The notes under the pieces: generated by a model
Databases searched by the model: none
Seen by the model: the letters and a program-made list of their open reading frames with translations, nothing else
What the model was told of the DNA's origin: nothing
In this document: positions 54,570 to 63,372 of the stretch, in pieces
How the letters are laid out: every line of letters starts with the position of its first letter
How positions within the stretch are numbered: the stretch's first letter is position 1
Origin: Leifsonia xyli
Lineage (GTDB): Bacteria > Actinomycetota > Actinomycetes > Actinomycetales > Microbacteriaceae
Assembly: GCA_003243275.1 (NCBI GenBank)
Contig: QFQR01000002.1
Location: forward strand, 310,001 to 374,000
Length of the DNA stretch: 64,000 nucleotides
Direction of reading: 5' to 3'
Made by a program: the position numbers and the translations under genes

Positions 54570-54699
54570 GCCTCACCGCCTCCGGGCGGATGCGGGTGCC
54601 TGCCGGGTGGTGCAGACACGTTCGGTGTCGTTTACCTGCCGGTCAGGATGCGCGGGTTACCCTGGTGCTCTCGGAGATCTTCGGATCGGGGAGGGCATC

Positions 54700-54801
54700 A
54701 TGCGAACCGCGCACACCATCCGCACCATGGATGCGCGCGCGCTGTTCCGCATACAGCTCAGCAGTCGGCCCGACGTGCACTGTCACGTCGTGGACGTGTG
54801 A
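54700..54801 (+). CDS. 33-codon mini-gene or leader peptide
   Basis: ATG preceded by a strong GGGGAGGG ribosome site; it encodes RTAHTIRTMDARALFRI then QLSSRPDVHCHVVDV. TACCCT (54657-54662) is a possible -10. The stop codon's last base is the first base of an intrinsic terminator, so transcript and peptide end together. Either a free-standing small protein or an attenuator peptide controlling the HNH nuclease gene 110 nt downstream. No recognised family. Confidence 0.5.
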   Translation: MRTAHTIRTMDARALFRIQLSSRPDVHCHVVDV

Positions 54802-54830
54802 GGCGCTGTCGTTCGCGACGGCGCCTTTTT
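54801..54830 (+). terminator. intrinsic terminator directly after the mini-gene
   Basis: An 11-bp stem (AGGCGCTGTCG with CGACGGCGCCT, one G-U pair) closes a TTCG tetraloop and is followed by a run of five T (the last C of the stem then TTTTTC). It is the only textbook rho-independent terminator with a U tract that I see in the window. Confidence 0.9.
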
Positions 54831-54913
54831 CTGTCTTCACCCCCGAATCCGCGGAACCCCCGAGGTGTTCGAACGGCCTGCACGCCATGCAGGCCCCCTC
54901 GAGAGGAGACCCG

Positions 54914-55411
54914 TTGCGCACCCTGGTGCTGAATGCCGGATACGAGCCGCTCGCCGTGGTGTCGTTCAAACGAGCCCTTGTGCTCGTGCTGTCGGGGAAG
55001 GCGGTCGTCGTCGCGATCGACGGCGACAACCCCGTGCACGGCACGACCGGGGAGTGGGAGCGCCCCTCGGTGATCCTGTTGCGTCGCTATGTGCGGGTGC
55101 CGAACGGGCGAGCCGTGCCGGTGTCGCGGCGGGGGGTGCTGCGCCGGGATGACCAGCGCTGCGCCTACTGCGGCGTGCATGCCTCGACGATCGACCACGT
55201 CATCCCGCGTTCGCGCGGTGGGGCCGACAGCTGGGAGAACCTGGTGGCCTGCTGCCTGCGATGCAACAACGTCAAGGGCGACCGCACTCCGCGCGAGATG
55301 GGGTGGACGCTGCGGTTCTCGCCGCGCGCGCCGCACGGCACGGCGTGGTTGGTGCGGGGTGTCGAGCGGGCGCAGCCCGAGTGGCGTGAGTTCCTCGCGC
55401 CGGCCGCGTGA
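54914..55411 (+). CDS. HNH endonuclease (actinobacterial RTLVLNAGYEPL type)
   Basis: 165 aa. N-terminus RTLVLNAGYEPLAVVSFKRA is characteristic of a widely conserved actinobacterial HNH protein. The nuclease domain has CAYCG, TIDHVIPRSRGGADSWENL (catalytic His) and CLRCNNVKG, so both zinc Cys pairs are intact. TTG is chosen because GAGAGGAG lies just upstream; an in-frame ATG at 54887 lacks one. Its promoter may be the upstream one that must pass the 54801 terminator. Confidence 0.88.
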   Translation: MRTLVLNAGYEPLAVVSFKRALVLVLSGKAVVVAIDGDNPVHGTTGEWERPSVILLRRYVRVPNGRAVPVSRRGVLRRDDQRCAYCGVHASTIDHVIPRSRGGADSWENLVACCLRCNNVKGDRTPREMGWTLRFSPRAPHGTAWLVRGVERAQPEWREFLAPAA

Positions 55412-55569
55412 CCGCGGTTCCGATGCGTGAGTCCCCGTCAAGCTGGGAAACCCCTGGGCACCTGACCCGCCTGCCCCTGAAAGAGGGGCCGTTATCGAGA
55501 CGTGACAATCTGCGGGGGATCGCGTAACGTCGATCGGGTTGTACCCAACCCGGAAGACCTTTCATCGAC
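55412..55569. other. leader/promoter gap of the CHAP gene
   Basis: 158 nt without a gene. It has a small GCCCCT-GAAAG-AGGGGC hairpin (55473-55489) and an AT-richer segment near 55500-55530 that may hold the promoter. I could not match a known riboswitch. Confidence 0.4.
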
Positions 55570-56682
55570 GTGACTGACTACGAGAACCTCGCGGGGCCAG
55601 GCTTCAGCCGGCCGGACGCGAAGAACTCGGAGGCTGACTCGCTCTCGCAGCAGGCCCGCCCCGACGCGGCATCCTCTGCGCTGGAGAGTGCTGAGTTTCC
55701 GTCGCGTCGCTCGCTTCGCGCGGCCTCGCCCGCGGTCGAGTCGGATGTCGTGCGCGCCGCCGTCGCTCCCGCGCATCCGGGTTCCCGTCGTGCCGCCCGC
55801 GAGGCACGGGAGGTGGTTTCGGCCCCCGTCGTTCCCGCGGTTCCGGTCGCGCCGCAGGTCGCCGCGCCGTTCGGCATGTTCGAGGCCCCGGCATCCGCGG
55901 ATGCCGCGCCCCGCACACAGGCGCGTGGGCGTGGCGTCGCCGGCCGCTCGACCCGGAAATCGCAGGCCGGCCCGAGCCCACGCCGTCGGCTGAGCACCGT
56001 CGGCGTGATGCTTCTGGTGCCGGGGCTCTTCGCGACCTTCACCCTTCCCGCCTACGCCGCCGTGAACTACACGGGCGACGCGCCCGAGGCGGCTGCCGCG
56101 GTGGACGGGCAGGCGCTCGCCCTCGACGCGTCAGCGGTCGACAAGGTCGCGGCCGTCGCCGATACGCGCGACGGCTACGACGCCACGAGCGCCGCCGACC
56201 TCAAGCGCCTCTACCGCGACGCCCTGCGCCAGCAGCGCATCGCCTCCTACCTCGCCTCGGGTGCCCTGGCGCTCGGCGACGACTACCCGTGGGCGACTGA
56301 GCTGGGCATGGACGAGGGCGGCGGGCTCTCCCCACTGCGCTACTTCGTGCGCCAGTGCACCGACTTCGTCGCGTGGCGCCTCAACCGCGACGCCGGATCG
56401 ACCTCCGCTCCGTTCAAGTACGACTGGTCGACCCTGACCCCCGGCGGCGGCAGCGCCCGCTCCTGGAAGAGCCAGTGGGAGAAGCACGGCTGGGCGGTGA
56501 GCACCACTCCGGCACCCGGATGGGTGGCCTGGTTCCCGAACGCCAACCACGTCGCCTACGTCAACAGCGTGCTCGCCGACGGCTCCGTGCTCATCGAGGA
56601 GTACAACTGGGGCGACGACGTCTACAACCAGCGCATCATCCCAGCGAGCAGCGTGCTCTACCTGGCGCCGCCCTCGTCCTGA
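55570..56682 (+). CDS. CHAP-domain cell-wall hydrolase, membrane-anchored or secreted
   Basis: 370 aa. A long low-complexity Ala/Pro/Val-rich cytoplasmic N-terminus (~1-140) ends in a basic patch (PRRRLS) before a single hydrophobic segment (about 141-160) ending TLPAYA, so the signal is far from the N-terminus. The C-terminal CHAP domain has the catalytic Cys in VRQCTDFVAWRLN and His in NANHVAYVNSVL, typical of peptidoglycan amidase/endopeptidases. GTG start with GGAAG upstream. Confidence 0.85.
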   Translation: MTDYENLAGPGFSRPDAKNSEADSLSQQARPDAASSALESAEFPSRRSLRAASPAVESDVVRAAVAPAHPGSRRAAREAREVVSAPVVPAVPVAPQVAAPFGMFEAPASADAAPRTQARGRGVAGRSTRKSQAGPSPRRRLSTVGVMLLVPGLFATFTLPAYAAVNYTGDAPEAAAAVDGQALALDASAVDKVAAVADTRDGYDATSAADLKRLYRDALRQQRIASYLASGALALGDDYPWATELGMDEGGGLSPLRYFVRQCTDFVAWRLNRDAGSTSAPFKYDWSTLTPGGGSARSWKSQWEKHGWAVSTTPAPGWVAWFPNANHVAYVNSVLADGSVLIEEYNWGDDVYNQRIIPASSVLYLAPPSS

Positions 56683-56730
56683 GCCGCCTCCGTCGGAGCC
56701 GCGCGTCCGCTCGATAGACTCGAGCGGTCA

Positions 56731-56802
56731 GCCTCTGTAGCTCAATGGAAGAGCAGTTCCGTCCTAAGGAAAGGGTTGGGGGTTCGAGTCCCTCCAGGGG
56801 CA
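56731..56802 (+). tRNA. tRNA-Arg (anticodon CCU)
   Basis: Acceptor stem GCCTCTG with CAGGGGC, anticodon loop GTCCTAA (anticodon CCT, reads AGG) and T loop TTCGAGT. CCA is not encoded; the gene continues ACCCA. A likely -10, TAGACT, lies ~11 nt upstream. It marks the start of a looser accessory segment. Confidence 0.93.
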
Positions 56803-57091
56803 CCCACCGCACAAGGCTCGAACTTTGGCCCGACGAAGCAGGGGCCGCGGTTCGGGTCTTGGTCGCATTCGCTGCTCCGTGATCGCCCTCGAGAGCCGGA
56901 TGGGCGGACCATGCGCCCGGCCGGATCGGGCGCTGAACGGACATGCCCGGGCGCGTCAGGTCGTTCTCCGTGCCGCGGTTCAGCTGGTTCTAGCGCAGGG
57001 TGGCACAAGAACTCCTACACACTTTCGGAGCCTCACGTGCAGGGTTGGCAACGTAGAAGGTGTTGCGAGACTCAGGGACGGGAAGACGACG
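56803..57091. other. gap between tRNA-Arg and the SDR gene
   Basis: 289 nt without a gene. No integrase, no repeat of the tRNA 3' end was found within the window. GTTGGCAAC and GTTGCGAGAC near 57043-57072 could be part of a promoter or operator for the SDR gene. Confidence 0.4.
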
Positions 57092-57928
57092 ATGGCACGA
57101 ACATGGCTGATCACGGGAGCGGGACGCGGCTTCGGGAGCGAGATCGCGCGAGCGGCGTTGGAGCATGGCGACCAGGTCATCGCGACGGCCCGCAATCCGG
57201 AGCACATCGAGGAGGGCTTGGTCGCGTATCGCGAACAGCTGCTCGTCCAACCGCTGGATGTGACGAACGAGGATGCCGCTGCGGCGGCGGTTCGCGCGGG
57301 AGTGGAGCGCTTCGGGAGCATCGATGTGCTCGTGAACAACGCCGGCTACGGTCAGGCGGGGGCTTTCGAGGAGCTCCAGGCGGAGCTCATCGAGAGGCAG
57401 TTCCAGACGAATGTCTTCGGCGCCTTCAATGTGACGCGGGCCGTGCTCCCGACGATGCGGGCGCAGCGTTCCGGCCGCATCCTCAACATCTCATCGCTTC
57501 TGGGCGTCATCGGAAGCGGCTGGTGGTCGGTCTACTGCGCCACGAAGTTTGCCATCTCCGGCTGGTCGGAGGCCCTCAGCCAGGAGCTGGCGCCGTTCGG
57601 CATCCGGGTCACCGCCGTCCACCCCGGCCAGTTCAGCACCGACTTCCTTGACCCCAGCTCGCTCGCACTGACGGAACAGCGCATCGACGACTACCGCCAG
57701 CTCGACGACGACCGGCGGGATTTCGTCGCGGACCGCAACCACGAGCAGCCCGGCGACCCCCGACGTTTCGCGGCCGCCGTCGTGGAGCTCGTCTCCCTCG
57801 AGCAGCCGCCGGACCGGTGGGCCGCGGGCAGCGACGCACTCGGCTCGTTCGAGGCGCGCGCGGCACAACTCCGCGAGAGCGCGGCAGAATGGCACGCGCT
57901 GTCCGTCTCCACTGATCGGATCGTCTGA
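57092..57928 (+). CDS. short-chain dehydrogenase/reductase
   Basis: 278 aa Rossmann-fold oxidoreductase. NAD(P)-binding TGAGRGFGSE (Gly-rich), NNAG (VLVNNAGYGQ), catalytic Ser in NISSLLG and YxxxK in VYCATKFAI. Substrate unknown. GGGACGGGAAG precedes the ATG. Followed 22 nt later by an XRE regulator on the same strand, a pairing often seen when the regulator controls a small redox operon. Confidence 0.9.
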   Translation: MARTWLITGAGRGFGSEIARAALEHGDQVIATARNPEHIEEGLVAYREQLLVQPLDVTNEDAAAAAVRAGVERFGSIDVLVNNAGYGQAGAFEELQAELIERQFQTNVFGAFNVTRAVLPTMRAQRSGRILNISSLLGVIGSGWWSVYCATKFAISGWSEALSQELAPFGIRVTAVHPGQFSTDFLDPSSLALTEQRIDDYRQLDDDRRDFVADRNHEQPGDPRRFAAAVVELVSLEQPPDRWAAGSDALGSFEARAAQLRESAAEWHALSVSTDRIV

Positions 57929-57950
57929 GCAACTGCGGAGGGTGATGATC

Positions 57951-58811
57951 GTGCGTGAACTGGCTTCCCTCGGCGCGACCCTGCGCACCTGGCGCGAGCG
58001 CTTGACGCCCGCAGACGTCGGGATGGTCACGACGGCCCTCCGGCGCACCCCTGGGCTGCGCCGCGAAGAACTCGCCGCCCTCGCCGACGTCTCCGTCGAC
58101 TACGTGACCCGGCTTGAGCAAGGACGGGCCAGACCCTCGCGAGCCGTTCTCGGCGCGTTGACGCGCGCACTGTTGCTGTCGCAGGACGAACGCGACCACC
58201 TGTTCCGTCTGGCCGGGCACGAGCCGACCGGTAGCGGCGTGATCTCGGACTACATCCCGGCAGGCGTGCAGCGCCTCCTCACCCGGCTCGGAGACGTGCC
58301 GATCGCCGTGTTCAGCGCCGACTGGACACTCATCACCTGGTCGCCGCTGTGGGGAGCCCTGATGGGTGTGTCCTCCAACGCGGAACCAAGGAACCTGCTG
58401 CGGATCACGTTCCTGGGCGAGAGCGGCGGCTCCCACGGGTTCGGCGATCACACGATCCGCACCCTCGGCGATCCGCTTCAGGATCGCGACGCCCTGGTCG
58501 CAGATCTCCGCGCCGCAGCCGGCCGCTACCCGGCCGACCCGGGGCTGTCGGCCCTGATCCTCGATCTGCGCCGGAACCAGGAATTTGCTGCCGCCTGGAA
58601 TCGCGGCACCGTCGCGCACCACGAAGCGGTGCGCAAGCTGATCTCCCACCCGCTCGGCGACATCACACTCGACTGCGACACGCTCACCGTCCCCGGAGCG
58701 GATCTGCATATCCTCCTGTACACGGCGGCCGAAGGCTCGAAGGATGCAGAGCTCCTGCGCTTCCTCCAGGTCACCCGCAGCTCGCCCCTGGCCGACCGCC
58801 ATCGCGGATGA
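57951..58811 (+). CDS. XRE-family regulator with MmyB-like ligand-binding domain
   Basis: 286 aa. N-terminal helix-turn-helix: RTPGLRREELAALADVSVDYVTRLEQGRAR. The C-terminal part (from ~105) is the MmyB-like domain (VFSADWTLITWSPLWGALMG, NLLRITFLG), a PAS-like fold that can bind fatty acids or other small ligands. Four in-frame starts cluster here; GGAGG at 57937-57941 is 9 nt from the GTG at 57951, which decides the call over GTG 57942 and ATG 57945. Confidence 0.87.
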   Translation: MRELASLGATLRTWRERLTPADVGMVTTALRRTPGLRREELAALADVSVDYVTRLEQGRARPSRAVLGALTRALLLSQDERDHLFRLAGHEPTGSGVISDYIPAGVQRLLTRLGDVPIAVFSADWTLITWSPLWGALMGVSSNAEPRNLLRITFLGESGGSHGFGDHTIRTLGDPLQDRDALVADLRAAAGRYPADPGLSALILDLRRNQEFAAAWNRGTVAHHEAVRKLISHPLGDITLDCDTLTVPGADLHILLYTAAEGSKDAELLRFLQVTRSSPLADRHRG

Positions 58812-58849
58812 CGACGCCGCGATGACCGGGATCGCGCAGACCGTGCCTA

Positions 58850-59461
58850 TCAGGACTGGTCGGTGAAGGTGCGGATGTAGTCGATCGCCGCGTCGAGCGC
58901 GGTGGTCAAGGGTGCGGTGTCCCGCTGGGCCTGCGCGAGCAGCATGCCGCCTTCGAACGCGGCGAGGAGGGCGACGGCGAGTCGGTTCGGGTCGGCGTGC
59001 TCCTTCAGCTCCCCGCGCTCGCGCATCGCCGTCAGGCCGCCGCTGAACAGCGCCAACCAGCGGTCGAAGCCGGCCCGCACGTCTCCCGCGATCTCCGGAT
59101 CGGTTTTCAGAATCTCGCTGGACAGGGAGCCGAAGCGGCAGCCGCCCTCCCAGACGTCGGGAATACGCGTATAGCTGTCGGCCCAGGCGCGGAGGGCGTC
59201 GATGCTATCGAGACCGCCGCCATCCGCGCCGCGCGTCAGCTCGACCACCTGGCCGGCGCGCTTTGCCAGGACGGCACGGATGAGGCTTTCCTTGTCGGGA
59301 AAATAGTGGCCGAGTTGCGAACCGCTCACCCCCGCAGCGGCCCGCACCTCCGGATTCGTGGTGCCGTGGATCCCGCGCTGGTGTGCGAGCTCCGCCGCCG
59401 CGTCCACGATGCGCTCCCGGGTGGCCCTCCCCTTCGCGGTCACCGGTCTTGTCGCATCCAT
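58850..59461 (-). CDS. TetR-family transcriptional regulator
   Basis: 203 aa. N-terminal HTH: RERIVDAAAELAHQRGIHGTTNPEVRAAAGVSGSQLGHYFPDKESLI. C-terminal TetR_C domain (VWEGGCRFGSLSSEIL, LLAAFEGGMLLAQAQRD) of the YcdC/LmrA-like type. TACTCT lies 6 nt before the ATG (59468-59473 on the plus strand), so the gene is leaderless. Divergent from the epoxide hydrolase, which it probably represses. Confidence 0.9.
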   Translation of the reverse strand: MDATRPVTAKGRATRERIVDAAAELAHQRGIHGTTNPEVRAAAGVSGSQLGHYFPDKESLIRAVLAKRAGQVVELTRGADGGGLDSIDALRAWADSYTRIPDVWEGGCRFGSLSSEILKTDPEIAGDVRAGFDRWLALFSGGLTAMRERGELKEHADPNRLAVALLAAFEGGMLLAQAQRDTAPLTTALDAAIDYIRTFTDQS

Positions 59462-59473
59462 CCGGACAGAGTA

Positions 59474-59540
59474 GCAAGAGATTGGGCTTGACATCCCATT
59501 TTGGAGGCGCTTGAGTGGGCACATGAGCCCATTTTCACCG
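59474..59540. promoter_or_regulatory. divergent promoter/operator between TetR and epoxide hydrolase genes
   Basis: TTGACA at 59488-59493 is a good -35 for the rightward gene. The word CCCATTTT occurs at 59495-59502 and 59529-59536, and TGGGC...GCCCA spans the start codon. These are candidate TetR half-sites. Confidence 0.4.
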
Positions 59541-60641
59541 GACGGATCCCTCACGACCACTGCTGCACCGCCGGCGACTGCGCACGAGGCGCTCGCCGAG
59601 CTCGCCCGGCGGATCGAGGCCACCCGCCGGATCCCCAACCCGTGGTCGCTCGAATCGGAGCGCGGGATCACCGGCCCCGCTCTCGACGCACTCCTGCGGG
59701 CCTGGTCGACACTCGACTGGCCGGCGCAGGAAGCGCGCGTGCGATCGCTCCCGTGGGAACTGTGCGACACGGGGGAGGGGGTGCTCCGGCTGATCCATCA
59801 GCGCGCCGCCGATCCCGCGGCACCCGCCGTGGTTCTGCTGCACGGGTGGCCCGACTCGGTCCTTCGATTCGAGCGGGTGCTGCCGTTGTTGACCGACCTC
59901 AACGTCGTGATCCCCGCCCTCCCTGGATTCCCCTTCTCGCCACCGCTCGGCGACACGACGGTCGCGATCGCGAACATCGCATCACGGGTCGCTGCGGCGA
60001 TGACCCGGCTCGGCTATGACTCGTATGTGGTCTCGGGTGGTGACGTGGGAGGTCTGGTCGCCGAGACCCTCGCCGCCAGCGCGCATGACCACGTCGCGGC
60101 CCTGCACCTCACCAACCTCGCCGCTGCACGGGTGGGGAGCATCGATCCGAGCGCCGCAGCTCCCGAGGTCTCCGCCTACGCGAGCGAGGTGTCGTCCTGG
60201 CGCCGACAGGAAGGCGGGTTCGTCGCCGAGCAGTCGACCAAGCCGAACACCCTGATCGCGGCGCTCGCCGACTCCCCGGCAGGGTTGCTCGCCTGGATCG
60301 GTGAGAAGCTCGTCGGCTGGTCGGACGGCGACGACGCCTTCACCGCCGAAGAGCTGCTCACCTGGGTCAGCGCGTACTGGCACACCGAAACCGCCGGAAC
60401 CGCGCTTTCCACCTACGTCAGCCCGACGCCCCTCCCGGCTCGCATCGACACGCCCACCGTCTACTCGGCATTCGCGCACGACATCATGCCCGCCCCCCGC
60501 CCGTATCTCGAGCTGTTCGTCAACCTCGCCGAGTACGTGCACCACGGTTCGGGAGGCCACTTCGCCGCATGGGAGAGACCGGGAGAGTACGCCGCGGATC
60601 TACGCCGGGCAGTCGCGCTCGCCGAGGATGCGTCGCGATGA
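59523..60641 (+). CDS. epoxide hydrolase (EHN family alpha/beta hydrolase)
   Basis: 372 aa. The EHN N-terminal domain (LARRIEATRRIPNPW, WSTLDWPAQEARVRSLPWE) precedes the alpha/beta hydrolase core. Oxyanion LLHGWPDSVLRF, nucleophile Asp in VSGGDVGGLV, and catalytic His in HGSGGHFAAWERP. Converts epoxides to diols; the natural substrate is unknown. Start is uncertain: GGAGG at 59503 is too close to TTG 59511 and rather far (15 nt) from ATG 59523. Divergent from a TetR regulator. Confidence 0.88.
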   Translation: MSPFSPDGSLTTTAAPPATAHEALAELARRIEATRRIPNPWSLESERGITGPALDALLRAWSTLDWPAQEARVRSLPWELCDTGEGVLRLIHQRAADPAAPAVVLLHGWPDSVLRFERVLPLLTDLNVVIPALPGFPFSPPLGDTTVAIANIASRVAAAMTRLGYDSYVVSGGDVGGLVAETLAASAHDHVAALHLTNLAAARVGSIDPSAAAPEVSAYASEVSSWRRQEGGFVAEQSTKPNTLIAALADSPAGLLAWIGEKLVGWSDGDDAFTAEELLTWVSAYWHTETAGTALSTYVSPTPLPARIDTPTVYSAFAHDIMPAPRPYLELFVNLAEYVHHGSGGHFAAWERPGEYAADLRRAVALAEDASR

Positions 60642-60924
60642 ACCTCCACCCATTCGCCAGCAGGCCTCGGGGCTCTCTGGGCGCAGGCGCGTGGGGTTCT
60701 GTCGGATCCGAGAGGAGATGGTCGGGATCGACATGATGCGGAGTCCCGCCGTGAAGGCGTCCCATTCCCTACTCCGGCTGGTCGGTGCAGGTCGCGGTGT
60801 CGTCCCTTCCTGCACCAGGCCCGACATCAGCCGAGGGTCGCTCGTGCAGCCTGGGATTGCGCCTGCTCTCGCGGCCGATCACGTGACACGGCGGGCCCCG
60901 TTGGTGGGGTTTGCGCGATCTACG
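60642..60924. other. gap between epoxide hydrolase and DUF1772 genes
   Basis: 283 nt between convergent genes with no supported gene, hairpin or repeat. Confidence 0.5.
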
Positions 60925-61392
60925 TCAGGCGCTCGACTCGAGCGCCACCGCGGCGAGGAAGCACGCGAACGCGAGTGTGGCTGCGCTCGAGCGGAACGTG
61001 TCGAGCACCTCCCAGCGGCGGACCACCTCCCTCCAGTCGGTGGGTGGGGCGTCGGGGTTCCAGGTCTCGTTGATGGTGATGTTGATCGGCACCGTGCCGA
61101 GGAACGAGCAGCCGAGGAACACCGCGAGGGATGCGATGCCTGCGATGCGGAATGCGAGACCTGGCCCCGTGCCGGCGAAGACGACGACGAGGATCGCGAC
61201 GATCACGGTCGGGATCATGATGACGGGCACCGCGACCATGAGGCGCCGCACGAGCGCCATCCGGGCGTGGACGTGAGACCGGTCGTCGAGCCGGTGCAGC
61301 GCCGGCTGCACACCCCAGCGCACGATGAGCTCCTCGCCGGCGAGGATCCCCGCGAGGAACACCCCCGCGAACTGCAGCCACGTGAGCAGCAT
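60925..61392 (-). CDS. DUF1772 / anthrone-oxygenase-like membrane protein
   Basis: 155 aa with four hydrophobic segments (about 4-22, 50-73, 79-98, 130-151). FLAGILAGEELIVRWGV at the N-terminus and INITINETWNPDAPPTDWREVVRRWEVLDTFRS-type loop are typical of DUF1772. GGAGG is 7 nt before the ATG. Function not established. Confidence 0.8.
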   Translation of the reverse strand: MLLTWLQFAGVFLAGILAGEELIVRWGVQPALHRLDDRSHVHARMALVRRLMVAVPVIMIPTVIVAILVVVFAGTGPGLAFRIAGIASLAVFLGCSFLGTVPINITINETWNPDAPPTDWREVVRRWEVLDTFRSSAATLAFACFLAAVALESSA

Positions 61393-61499
61393 GCTCTGCC
61401 TCCTCGACGATCCGTCACGCGCCGTGCGACGCACCGGCCCGCGGGGTTGACGCTATCCCAACCCTCGACGCCGTCGGTGGGTTGGGGCACACTCGCGGT

Positions 61500-62075
61500 A
61501 TGGGCGACGCCGCGCGCTACACGACACGACTGCTGAGCTCCGCGACCTGGGACGACTTCGCGGAGCTCGTGGAGGCCAACAACGGGGTGTGGGGCGGGTG
61601 CTGGTGCATGGCATTCCACGCGGATGGCTTCCAGGGCGGCCGCGAGGCCAACCGCAGCGCCAAGCGCGAGCTCGTCGATCGCGGCATCCACCAGCTGCTC
61701 GTCTACGAGGGCGAGCGGGCGGTCGGATGGTGCCAGTTCGGTCCGCCATCCGAGATCGTTCAGATCAAGAACCGGAAGGTCTACGAGAAGGAGCTCGACC
61801 GTGCGCCCGATTGGCGCATCGGCTGCATCTTCACCGGGAGCAGACACCGCGGGCGCGGCGTCGCCCGCACCGCGGTCGCGGGTGCCTTGGCGGCGATCGC
61901 GGACGCGGGAGGCGGGCTCGTCGAGGCCTACCCCGAGCAGGAGGACGGTCGGCCGCCCCAGCGGGGCGCCTACTTCCAGACCGGACCCGAATCGCTCTAC
62001 GCGGGGTTCGGTTTCACGCGTGTGCGACGCATCGCCAAGTGGCGCTGGGTGATGCGCCTCGAGGTGCCCGCGTAG
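61500..62075 (+). CDS. GNAT-family N-acetyltransferase
   Basis: 191 aa. Begins with a family-specific GVWGGCWCMAFH stretch (residues ~31-42), then the acetyl-CoA loop CIFTGSRHRGRGVARTAVAGAL and YFQTGPESLYAGFGFTRVRRI. Related proteins are annotated as GNAT acetyltransferases without known substrate. The sequence just upstream (CACACT, 6 nt before the ATG) resembles the leaderless -10 pattern but lacks the initial TA. Confidence 0.85.
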   Translation: MGDAARYTTRLLSSATWDDFAELVEANNGVWGGCWCMAFHADGFQGGREANRSAKRELVDRGIHQLLVYEGERAVGWCQFGPPSEIVQIKNRKVYEKELDRAPDWRIGCIFTGSRHRGRGVARTAVAGALAAIADAGGGLVEAYPEQEDGRPPQRGAYFQTGPESLYAGFGFTRVRRIAKWRWVMRLEVPA

Positions 62076-62170
62076 CCGCTCGCCCGCCGTCGACGTGCGG
62101 CGCGCGGCGAGGGGCGTGACCCCAGGACAGGCGACGCGTGGCGCGGGGTCCGAGCCGGTACCTTTGTCGC

Positions 62171-62572
62171 ATGGCGACCCGGGCTGACAAGAAGCGTGCA
62201 CGCGATCTCGTCGACACGCTCGTCTGGGATCTGCCTGAGATGAATCCGCGCCTCGGCACCCTCCCGCCGAACCCCGACGGGCTCGAGCACGCCGCCGAGT
62301 TCGAGGTGCTGCCCGGCCTCAAGGCCGTGTGCTTCCCGGATGGCGACAGCTGGCGCGGGCTCCTCGTGCAGTACGACCCCGCGACCGGCCAGGTGACCTC
62401 GACGATGGAGCACCAGATCCGTGCCCAGTCCGACGAGGATGCGCCGCGCTGGGCACAACTGGTGATCTACGACATCCTCGCGAGCGCGGTGAAGAGCGCC
62501 CCCTCCGAGGCGGCGGCCGCCCTCCCGCGCGAGCGGCTCGCCAAGGTGGCGCAGCTGCTCGAGCGGCTCTGA
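62171..62572 (+). CDS. conserved hypothetical protein, 133 aa
   Basis: Soluble, mixed alpha/beta. KKRARDLVDTLVWDLPEMNPRLGTLPPNPDG and WRGLLVQYDPATGQVT segments; no recognised domain. TACCTT (62159-62164) lies 6 nt before the ATG, supporting this start and a leaderless mRNA. Confidence 0.75.
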   Translation: MATRADKKRARDLVDTLVWDLPEMNPRLGTLPPNPDGLEHAAEFEVLPGLKAVCFPDGDSWRGLLVQYDPATGQVTSTMEHQIRAQSDEDAPRWAQLVIYDILASAVKSAPSEAAAALPRERLAKVAQLLERL

Positions 62573-62584
62573 GCGGCGCGACGC

Positions 62585-63358
62585 TCAGCGGATCTCGACG
62601 AGCCGTCCCGCCATGCGCGTGAGCGCGTCGGCCGGCACCAGGCGGGTGCCCCAGGCGGTGAACGCGTTGGCGGCGCCCGACACCACGGTCGACGGCGTGC
62701 GGCGCCGGTCGAGCGCGCGCAGGGTCACGCGGATCACGTCGTCCGGCTGCTGTACGCGCCCGACGGCGGCAGCCTCGGTGCCGACGACGTCGAAGAACTC
62801 GGTGCGCGTCGCGCCGGGTGCCACGGCGAGCACCTTCACCCCGTGCGGGCGCGCCTCGGCCCACACCGCGCGCGTGAAGCTCAGCACGAAGGCTTTCGCG
62901 GCACCGTAGACCGCCATCCGGGGGATCGGTTGGAAGGCCGCCGTGCTCGCGATGTTGACGATGGCACCGCGCCCGCGCTGCAGCAGCTCGGGCAGGAAGG
63001 CGCGCGTGATATCGACGAGGGCCGTCACATCGACGGCGATCTCGCGTTCGAGCAGTTCCGGGTCCGCATCGACGAGCAGATCGTGGCTGCCGAAGCCGGC
63101 GTTGTTGATGACGGCGTCGACCTCGCCGCTCACCGCCGCGCGGAGGGCGCGCCCCGCACCGGGGAGCGAGAGGTCGGCGGGCAGCACCTCGGCGCGGATG
63201 CCGTGCGCGGCCTCGAGCTCGGCCGCAAGCGCCTCGAGACGGTCGACCCGCCGCGCGACGAGCACGAGGTCGGCGCCGCGGGCGGCGAAGGCGCGTGCGT
63301 AGGCGGCGCCGAGCCCGGAGCTGGCGCCGGTCACGAGCACGCGGGTGGGGTTGTACAC
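62585..63358 (-). CDS. short-chain dehydrogenase/reductase
   Basis: 257 aa. TGASSGLGAAYARAFAARG (cofactor loop), NNAGFGSHDLL, catalytic Ser in NIASTAAFQP and YGAAK. Substrate unknown. GTG at 63358 is preceded by GGAGG with a 5-nt spacer; an in-frame ATG four codons upstream (63370) has none. Divergent from a TetR gene with two operator-like palindromes between, so it is probably that regulator's target. Confidence 0.88.
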   Translation of the reverse strand: MYNPTRVLVTGASSGLGAAYARAFAARGADLVLVARRVDRLEALAAELEAAHGIRAEVLPADLSLPGAGRALRAAVSGEVDAVINNAGFGSHDLLVDADPELLEREIAVDVTALVDITRAFLPELLQRGRGAIVNIASTAAFQPIPRMAVYGAAKAFVLSFTRAVWAEARPHGVKVLAVAPGATRTEFFDVVGTEAAAVGRVQQPDDVIRVTLRALDRRRTPSTVVSGAANAFTAWGTRLVPADALTRMAGRLVEIR

Positions 63359-63372
63359 GGGATCCTCCATTC

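Noticed and set aside
54607..54801. 64-codon version of the mini-gene starting at a GTG
   Set aside because: The upstream start lacks a ribosome site and would precede the likely promoter; the ATG at 54700 has a strong site.
55412..55569. Possible c-di-AMP (ydaO-type) riboswitch before the CHAP gene
   Set aside because: Such riboswitches often precede cell-wall hydrolases in Actinobacteria, but I could not find the conserved core segments here.
60600..60827. Minus-strand frame with an EWDAFTAGLR segment resembling a DUF397 end
   Set aside because: Only a few residues match, the rest is unlike the family, and there is no adjacent partner regulator of the usual kind.
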